A stretch of DNA of 34,173 bases from a virus, in IMG/VR virus record IMGVR_UViG_3300030107_002285, positions 1 to 34,173 of that record; one strand, 5' to 3'. A model generated the notes under the pieces. The model had not been told where the DNA came from, ran no database searches, and was given only the letters and a program-made list of their open reading frames with translations. A program made the position numbers and the translations under genes. Shown piece by piece: positions 29,685-34,173 of this stretch (its first letter is position 1; the number at the start of each line of letters is the position of its first letter).

Positions 29685-29778
29685 CTATAGAACTACTTAC
29701 TTCAGTTCAGATAGTAAACCTTTTTTTTTGTGGCTGGATAGTATGCTTACAAAACTAACAGGCATTAGGAGAGCATAG
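29620..29778 (+). CDS. small basic protein just upstream of holin (52 aa)
   Basis: ATG 29620 has TAGGAG 9 bases upstream. The N-terminus is Lys-rich ('MTMKKNGKAKKKKTQTPKKK') and the C-terminal half is amphipathic/hydrophobic ('SKPFFLWLDSMLTKLTGIRR'). Its stop TAG shares its last base with the GTG start of the holin. It could be a membrane-associated lysis accessory, but this is only inference. It overlaps the 69-aa ORF by 65 bases. Confidence 0.5.
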   Translation: MTMKKNGKAKKKKTQTPKKKDNYRTTYFSSDSKPFFLWLDSMLTKLTGIRRA

Positions 29779-30155
29779 TGTTCCAAGCATTAATAGGTCC
29801 AATAGCTAACCTTGCATCAACATGGATGGAGTCAAAGGTTGCAAAGACAAAGGCACAAGGAGAAGCAACACTAGCTAAAGCGAAAGCTGAAGCAAAGGTG
29901 ATGGAAACAATGGCAACCCATGAAGCTGGATGGGAAAAAATTATGGCTGAAGCTAGTAAGGATAGCTGGAAAGATGAAGCCTATACAATTTTATTTATAA
30001 TAATTATTGCCATGAACTTCATTCCACCTCTTAGACCATTCGTTGAAGAAGGTTTTAAATCCCTAGCAACAACACCTCAATGGTTTCAATGGGCAATTTA
30101 TGCCTCGATAGCCGCGTCATTTGGATTGAGAGGGATGAAAGGACTAAAGAAGTAA
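29778..30155 (+). CDS. holin, GTA-type 3TM family
   Basis: A 125-aa protein with a GTG start, TAGGAGAG about 8 bases upstream. N-terminal 'FQALIGPIANLASTWMESKV' then an Ala/Lys/Glu-rich helix, 'EAGWEKIMAEASKDSWKDEA', a membrane segment 'YTILFIIIIAMNFIPPLRPF', then 'ATTPQWFQWAIYASIAASFG' and LRGMKGLKK. This matches the 'holin of 3TMs, for gene-transfer release' family ('SWKDE...', 'IPP..P', 'ATTP.W....L...IAASFG'). It times lysis by opening the inner membrane to the endolysin. The lysozyme gene lies next door but on the opposite strand, an odd split of the lysis pair. Confidence 0.85.
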   Translation: MFQALIGPIANLASTWMESKVAKTKAQGEATLAKAKAEAKVMETMATHEAGWEKIMAEASKDSWKDEAYTILFIIIIAMNFIPPLRPFVEEGFKSLATTPQWFQWAIYASIAASFGLRGMKGLKK

Positions 30156-30178
30156 AAAACGACCTCATATAAAGAGGC
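30154..30178 (-). terminator. terminator candidate for the leftward arm
   Basis: On the minus strand GCCTC-(TTTATAT)-GAGGT forms a five-pair stem (one G-U), followed after CG by six T residues. It lies about 40 bases beyond the lysozyme stop, at the point where both arms converge. The stem is short, so strength is uncertain. Confidence 0.4.
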
Positions 30179-30181
30179 TGA

Positions 30182-30221
30182 GAGGGGTGGAATGATATGC
30201 CCGAAGGGTTTTGTACCCCTC
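30182..30221. repeat. inverted repeat between convergent holin and lysozyme genes
   Basis: GAGGGGT (30182-30188) and ACCCCTC (30215-30221) form a 7-bp stem, with an inner CCC-GAA-GGG mini-stem followed by TTTTG on the plus strand. It may stop plus-strand transcripts coming from holin. It overlaps the lysozyme stop by two bases. Confidence 0.4.
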
Positions 30222-30621
30222 AAATACTAAGCAATAGGTCTCGTAACTCTGGTCCACGGGATTTTACTTGACCCCACCAACGGCTGTCTTCCATCTGCCG
30301 ACCAGCTTCTGACCATGATTTATTCTCGATTGCTTCCCAGAATTTAACGAATTTAGAAAAACGATTCCATCCCATATTGAATTGCATTGAAAGAATCACA
30401 ATCTGTGCTGGCTGTGGCAACTCTCTCCACATTGGTTTATGCTTATCAAGTTCATTAGAGTGCTTTTCTAAGTCTCTGCCAAGAATAAAGTCAGCAGTCT
30501 CTTGGTCAATACCTTCTTCCAAGTTATGCCCATAGCCTATAGTCCAAACCCCCACAGTATCTTTATACATACCAAGACGACAACCCTCATGCTTTTTTAT
30601 AACCTCGACTAAATTATCCAT
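30220..30621 (-). CDS. endolysin, T4-type lysozyme (GH24)
   Basis: A 133-aa muramidase. The catalytic triad is intact: Glu12 in 'IKKHEGCRLGMYKDTVGVW', Asp21 (K-D-T) and Thr27 in W-T-I-G-Y-G-H, one residue offset from T4 lysozyme Glu11/Asp20/Thr26. The later 'LSMQFNMGWNRFSKFVKF' and 'AGRQMEDSRWWGQVKSRGPE' are also typical. No signal or SAR anchor at the N-terminus, so it relies on a holin. Slightly shorter than T4 gpE (164 aa) but typical of the small phage GH24 enzymes. It is the final gene of the leftward arm. Confidence 0.95.
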   Translation of the reverse strand: MDNLVEVIKKHEGCRLGMYKDTVGVWTIGYGHNLEEGIDQETADFILGRDLEKHSNELDKHKPMWRELPQPAQIVILSMQFNMGWNRFSKFVKFWEAIENKSWSEAGRQMEDSRWWGQVKSRGPELRDLLLSI

Positions 30622-30656
30622 GCTATTTTTTCTTTCCTTTAAAATACCTGGGGATA

Positions 30657-30854
30657 CTATTCTCCTTTTTTTTCATCCACCTTTTGAGGTATGCAATAAG
30701 CCTTAACCCATATCTTATCCCCAGCCCTCGACTGATGCCAATTCTGCGAACGGACTCGCTCTGCGAATTCCAAACATGTATCAATATCCTTGAAATAGAC
30801 ACTTTCCTGTATAGTCCCCTGTATAAAAATCATTAATACCCAAATCAATTTCAT
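30657..30854 (-). CDS. small exported or membrane-anchored protein (65 aa)
   Basis: The N-terminus is a hydrophobic signal-like helix ('MKLIWVLMIFIQGTIQES'). The remainder has two cysteines, Cys27 and Cys53 ('DTCLEFAERVRSQNW', 'VKAYCIPQKVDEKKG'), that could form a disulfide outside the cytoplasm. The start overlaps the EF-hand gene's stop by 4 bases, and lysozyme follows. A spanin-like lysis role is suggested by position, but there is no lipobox or coiled coil, so I leave it open. Confidence 0.6.
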   Translation of the reverse strand: MKLIWVLMIFIQGTIQESVYFKDIDTCLEFAERVRSQNWHQSRAGDKIWVKAYCIPQKVDEKKGE

Positions 30855-31186
30855 TTACCATTACCATTTTCCTTTGCTCTTGTCCATGCTGTTGTTGCAC
30901 AGAAGGTAGCGACAATACCAAGGTTGGCTACAATGTAGGTAGAGAGTAAGGCAGTAACCATCTCGACTCTAGCATCAGGGATAATAGGAAAGAGAACTAG
31001 AATAATTAAAGAGATAGATGATATAGAAGATACCCAGCATATAAGACGTTGTTGGTCTTGCATCTTATTGGAGTTTTCCATTCTTAAAATTTTTTCTTCT
31101 CTTGCTATTTCTTCATCGGTAACAATACCATCACCATCCAAATCATGTTGCTCATATCTGGACTGTGCTTGCAACTTCTTATTCAT
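30851..31186 (-). CDS. EF-hand membrane protein (111 aa)
   Basis: ATG 31186 is chosen: AAAGGG lies 6-8 bases upstream and it overlaps the upstream stop as ATGA; a longer frame to 31255 sits inside the neighbour. Residues 15-26 form a canonical EF-hand loop (D-L-D-G-D-G-I-V-T-D-E-E; ligands at positions 1, 3, 5, 12). Two membrane helices follow at about 48-70 ('LICWVSSISSISLIILVLFP') and 78-100 ('VTALLSTYIVANLGIVATFC'). It sits in the lysis-proximal cluster. It could be a second holin or a calcium-sensing membrane protein; both are inference. Confidence 0.75.
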   Translation of the reverse strand: MNKKLQAQSRYEQHDLDGDGIVTDEEIAREEKILRMENSNKMQDQQRLICWVSSISSISLIILVLFPIIPDARVEMVTALLSTYIVANLGIVATFCATTAWTRAKENGNGK

Positions 31187-31578
31187 ATAGCACCCTTTCT
31201 TTTTAAATAAAATAAATAACCAATCCACATTATAACTGCACCAACAATGGTGCAAAGAAAAATAATACCTAAGATATTTAAAGCCTTTCTTCTTGCCTCA
31301 GCTTGAGCATACAAAGTTTCCTGTCTTTGTTTGCGAATCTTAACTTGCATCTTTAACAATTCACTCCACGCATTAGGACCATGTGTTAGATTTATCCATG
31401 TGCGAAGTTCGTCTTCCATAGCTTTGGCTCTTTTCTTAGCGGCAAAAGCATCCAATGCTTCTTGCTCAACTGAAGAACCAGCAAATAGTTTCTTAAACAA
31501 TGGGGGATTCTTTGCCATCTTCTCGGCTTGGTTGACATCGGATACTGCACCCATCCATCGACCAATGTCTGAGTACAT
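31183..31578 (-). CDS. membrane-anchored protein (131 aa), N-terminus possibly longer
   Basis: From ATG 31578: 'MYSDIGRWMGAVSDVNQAEK', 'LFKKLFAGSSVEQEALDAFA', 'ELRTWINLTHGPNAWSELLK' then a charged helix and one membrane segment 'ALNILGIIFLCTIVGAVIMW', ending in Lys-rich residues. This is a recurring marine phage family of unknown function. The frame remains open and coding-like for about 30 codons upstream (reading V-I-D-P-V-T-A-I-T-A...), with AAGGGGGA at 31678-31671, but the ATG next to that site (31670) is out of frame by one base. See findings. It overlaps the EF-hand gene by 4 bases. Confidence 0.75.
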   Translation of the reverse strand: MYSDIGRWMGAVSDVNQAEKMAKNPPLFKKLFAGSSVEQEALDAFAAKKRAKAMEDELRTWINLTHGPNAWSELLKMQVKIRKQRQETLYAQAEARRKALNILGIIFLCTIVGAVIMWIGYLFYLKRKGAI

Positions 31579-31676
31579 AGACTCAACATCACGACCTGCC
31601 TCAAAGCCTTTTTTAATTAAATTAAATGCTGTGGTTGCGGCTGTTATAGCTGTTACTGGGTCGATAACATTCCCCC

Positions 31677-31874
31677 TTAATCAGCATCCTCAATGGTGAG
31701 TTCACCAGCATCTACTTGTTTCATCAAATCAACATAGTCCATGTTATCATTAGCTAAAGGAACACCCAATACTGTATTACTATTGTTAAATGTAACTCGT
31801 ATTGATTTTACTACACCATGATACTTTTCATAATTGGCTGATTTAATGTCTGTTAGTCTGTACCCAATATCCAT
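31677..31874 (-). CDS. hypothetical conserved small protein (65 aa)
   Basis: TAGGAG lies 6 bases before ATG 31874. The sequence is 'MDIGYRLTDIKSANYEKYHG' then 'VVKSIRVTFNNSNTVLGVPL', ending 'LMKQVDAGELTIEDAD'. The 'K.VDAGEL.I.DAD' ending recurs in small proteins following fiber genes in marine phages. No catalytic motif. Possibly fiber- or tail-associated (position only). Confidence 0.65.
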   Translation of the reverse strand: MDIGYRLTDIKSANYEKYHGVVKSIRVTFNNSNTVLGVPLANDNMDYVDLMKQVDAGELTIEDAD

Positions 31875-31882
31875 AATAACTC

Positions 31883-32992
31883 CTATAACTCTGCACCAAA
31901 AGCTACTTTAGAACTTGCATTATTTGTGCTTACAACAACACCTCTCCCAGCAGTATTTCCACCAGCATTTAATCCAGCATCATTGTAACAATAAGCAACT
32001 TTAGCACTCATATCTGCTGTTTTTATACCATCAAAAGTGTCTGTTGCACCCCCACCATAAGATATATAATAGTTTGTAGCTTCTACATCCTCAATACTTG
32101 GGGATGCTCTCATAGTAACTGGAAAAGGCATTGTCCAACTAGAACTTGTAGCACTTTCAGCTACACCACTACCAAGAGGTTCATCATTCCCTTCTGCAGC
32201 CACATAGTAGTATCGTTGGCATTTTCTTAACGTATCACCATAAGCTTCATGTTCAAATTCTGTAGCCACCTCGCCACATTCAAGCTGAATACCAGTTATG
32301 TACCATGTACTTTCATCTGTAGTTAGTAAGGCACTTTGTGTATGCCCATTCCATCTTTTAGCATCCGTATAAGATGTCCAAGTCGTATTGGCTGTTCCAG
32401 TAAAATTACTTCCCAGACCTAAACACCATTGAACTTTAAATCCAGAGGTATTGTCATTCGCTATAGCATCACCAGTATTCCCAACAAATGATATAGTTTT
32501 ATGTTCCCATGTGTCGGCTGAATTAATAGTATATGTTCCACCTATTATATCACCACCATCATATTGATAAGCGGAAACACCAAAAGTTCCAGTTAAACTA
32601 CTTCTTACCCAAAAAGATAAGGTCATAGTCTTAGCAGAGGATGTTCCGTAACATAATTTTTGTAAATTCTGCCCTTCAAAAAACTGAACTAATGCTAAAT
32701 ATTCATCAGAAGCTACAGCACTTTCAACAGTTTTGGTTTGATATTTGAGAGAATAACCACCATGAAAAGCATCTGGTACAGTTGTAGATTGAGTAACTTC
32801 AAAGGCGAGATTGTCCAATGAACTATGCTCCATCTTCCATCTATCTAAAGTATAACTATTAATAGTAGTATAGGCAGTTGTTCCACTTCTCTGGCTTATA
32901 GCCATGTTTCCATTTATTACCATGTTGCGATTACTTAAAGCATCTTGGCTATAAGCACTTGCCAAATCAGCGAAATCTCTTGCTCTAGACAT
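31883..32992 (-). CDS. tail protein with carbohydrate-binding-like beta-sandwich
   Basis: A 369-aa protein. After a short N-terminal helix ('MSRARDFADLASAYSQDALS') comes the hallmark 'NRNMVINGNMAISQRSGTTA', then 'SYTLDRWKMEHSSLDN'. Middle segments 'YSLKYQTKTVESA', 'TMTLSFWVRSSLTGTFGVSA' and 'TWYITGIQLECGEVATEFEH' form the jelly-roll style seen in many cyanophage and marine phage fibers, followed by 'LRKCQRYYYVA' and a C-terminal head. It probably binds surface glycans. It starts within the stop of the S74 fiber (TAATG). The binding target is unknown. Confidence 0.85.
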   Translation of the reverse strand: MSRARDFADLASAYSQDALSNRNMVINGNMAISQRSGTTAYTTINSYTLDRWKMEHSSLDNLAFEVTQSTTVPDAFHGGYSLKYQTKTVESAVASDEYLALVQFFEGQNLQKLCYGTSSAKTMTLSFWVRSSLTGTFGVSAYQYDGGDIIGGTYTINSADTWEHKTISFVGNTGDAIANDNTSGFKVQWCLGLGSNFTGTANTTWTSYTDAKRWNGHTQSALLTTDESTWYITGIQLECGEVATEFEHEAYGDTLRKCQRYYYVAAEGNDEPLGSGVAESATSSSWTMPFPVTMRASPSIEDVEATNYYISYGGGATDTFDGIKTADMSAKVAYCYNDAGLNAGGNTAGRGVVVSTNNASSKVAFGAEL

Positions 32993-34173
32993 TATCCATC
33001 CTCCAATGCTTTTACTTTAGTTTCCAATGTTTCTATTCGTGTCATGGCTTCTTGCAAGGCTTTAATGGCTTTCATATACAAAATAGAATATTTAACTGCC
33101 TTTACCTTTTCTTTAATTTCAACTTTTTTCTTGTAAGTCTTGGCATCACCAACTTGCTTGCCATCTGGAATTGTATCTCCTTCTTCATAATAAGTATCTG
33201 GTTTGGTTGTATCGTCTACAAGTGTACCAAAATCTGAAGATGAAATTATATCTCCCTTAGTAGGTTCTGCCCCCTTAATTAATTTAGGTGATACTGCTTC
33301 TAGTTCTTGAGCAATAACTCCAATCTGTTCCCAAGCCTTATCTCCGTATTGCCTAACATCATCTTTCTTTTTAAAGTTTCTAATTTTAACAGCTTTAATG
33401 TCATCCCATTGGCTATTAGCATCTTTAATATCTTCTTTAATTCTTTCATCAGATATAGAACCATAACTATTGTCGTGATTTTTAACATCACCATCACTAT
33501 CTACTCTGAGTCTTGCAGTTGTTCCATCACCATCATCAAATGCTAAAAAGTAATTTGAATCATTATCTGGGTCATCATGGTAATTCATATACAAACCCCA
33601 AGGATTAGAAGCGTGTGCGTTTTCCATAACCATAAGCCAAGTATTGTACGTCTGATAAAACTCATAATACTGTCCAGTTGCCGCAATATGATTGCCATCC
33701 ATAGTAAACTTCCAGTAATTATGATAGCTTATTATTGCATCAGTAACTTCACTTCCACCACCAAGATTTCTTTTAAACTTTGTTTGACCATTCTCTCCAT
33801 CATTTTGAATCCTAAATGTTTGAGCCGCATTAGAACCATTCGCTCCTGTCATAGTAAGAGTAGCACCACAATCGGCAACAGTTGTATTTCTCCCTATTTG
33901 AAGTTCACCACTTGCAGTTATTCTCGCTCTTTCAATGGTCGTTCCACCATCTCGTGTAGTCCATACAATCTGACCATGTGCTGATGTTCCATCTGCTCTA
34001 TTAGCTAAATGTGTAGCAACACCATCATCACCAGAAACTATTGAATAATTTGTTTCTGAAGCTTTAATAATTCTTAAACCCAATGAACCAGTTAAATCCA
34101 TTTCAGAGTTTGCACCACCCATGCTAACTTTATCTGTACCGCCTAATTTAAAATGTATGACATCATCAGTATC
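32992..34173 (-). CDS. tail fiber/spike with S74 intramolecular chaperone, 5' end cut by the window edge
   Basis: The frame is open to the right edge; 17 codons precede the first internal ATG (34122), so the true start is outside. Counting from that ATG, ~1-215 is beta-rich fiber ('GELQIGRNTTVADCGATLTM', 'WGLYMNYHDDPDNDSNYFLA'). At 222-232 'SISDERIKEDI' is the Peptidase_S74 self-cleavage site (Ser224, with Lys229). The chaperone follows: 'WDDIKAVKIRNFKKK', 'EQIGVIAQELEAVSPKLI', 'VKYSILYMKAIKALQEAM' and a terminal coiled coil. The domain trimerises the fiber, then cuts itself off (family knowledge). A large insertion (K-G-D-I-I-S-S... to ...K-K-K-V-E-I) lies between the core and the last helices. 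Confidence 0.92.
   Translation of the reverse strand, partial: DTDDVIHFKLGGTDKVSMGGANSEMDLTGSLGLRIIKASETNYSIVSGDDGVATHLANRADGTSAHGQIVWTTRDGGTTIERARITASGELQIGRNTTVADCGATLTMTGANGSNAAQTFRIQNDGENGQTKFKRNLGGGSEVTDAIISYHNYWKFTMDGNHIAATGQYYEFYQTYNTWLMVMENAHASNPWGLYMNYHDDPDNDSNYFLAFDDGDGTTARLRVDSDGDVKNHDNSYGSISDERIKEDIKDANSQWDDIKAVKIRNFKKKDDVRQYGDKAWEQIGVIAQELEAVSPKLIKGAEPTKGDIISSSDFGTLVDDTTKPDTYYEEGDTIPDGKQVGDAKTYKKKVEIKEKVKAVKYSILYMKAIKALQEAMTRIETLETKVKALEDG

Noticed and set aside
1-34173. CRISPR array, insertion sequence, integrase or attachment site
   Set aside because: No regularly spaced repeats, transposase or recombinase motifs, or tRNA-overlapping repeats were seen on either strand.

Overview
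The window looks like most of the genome of a virulent, short-tailed (podovirus, T7-like virion) phage. It is AT-rich and densely packed, with ATGA-type gene overlaps, many very small genes, and a virion module in the T7/pelagiphage order. No integrase, repressor/integration module or tRNA gene was seen. The size, base composition and gene content resemble the roughly 35 kb marine podoviruses, such as the HTVC010P-type pelagiphages and uncultured Mediterranean phage fosmids. A marine alphaproteobacterial host is therefore a reasonable guess, but it is inference and not shown by the sequence.

Layout. A 682-base noncoding region (20807-21488) separates two divergent arms. The leftward (minus) arm runs from the small terminase at 20806 down to base 1. 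If the molecule is circular or circularly permuted, it continues at the right edge from 34173 to 30220. In transcription order it encodes: terS, a basic 403-aa protein, a 66-aa protein, terL, a 67-aa protein, portal, two small proteins, scaffold, a GNAT-like gp13-type protein, major capsid, an 89-aa capsid-associated candidate, tail tubes A and B, three ejection (internal virion) proteins, a tail fiber, a small tail protein and a second fiber cut by the left edge. At the right edge come an S74-chaperone fiber cut by the window end, a carbohydrate-binding-like tail protein, small proteins (one with an EF-hand plus membrane helices) and a T4-type lysozyme.

The rightward (plus) arm (21489-30155) holds about 25 mostly tiny early genes. 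Recognisable ones are an ArdC-like antirestriction protein, an Hjc-like nuclease, a YqaJ exonuclease, a Rad52/ERF-like annealing candidate, an SSB-like protein, HTH and zinc-ribbon proteins, and a GTA-type 3TM holin at the end. The arms converge at 30155-30220, with terminator-like hairpins between holin and lysozyme.

How it works together. No DNA polymerase, primase, helicase or RNA polymerase is visible. The phage probably borrows host replication and transcription, adds an exonuclease/annealing/SSB/resolvase recombination set, packages with its own terminase, and ejects DNA with a three-protein core. That core carries a murein-degrading domain and a possible zinc-peptidase motif.

Most unusual element. 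The noncoding region between the arms can fold into two large multi-stem domains (20884-21005 and 21090-21436). They have long perfect or near-perfect helices, a long-range closing stem and mutually exclusive alternative pairings. I cannot match them to a known RNA family. They look like a large structured noncoding RNA or leader, or a structured origin/packaging locus, and are the best candidate for something undescribed.
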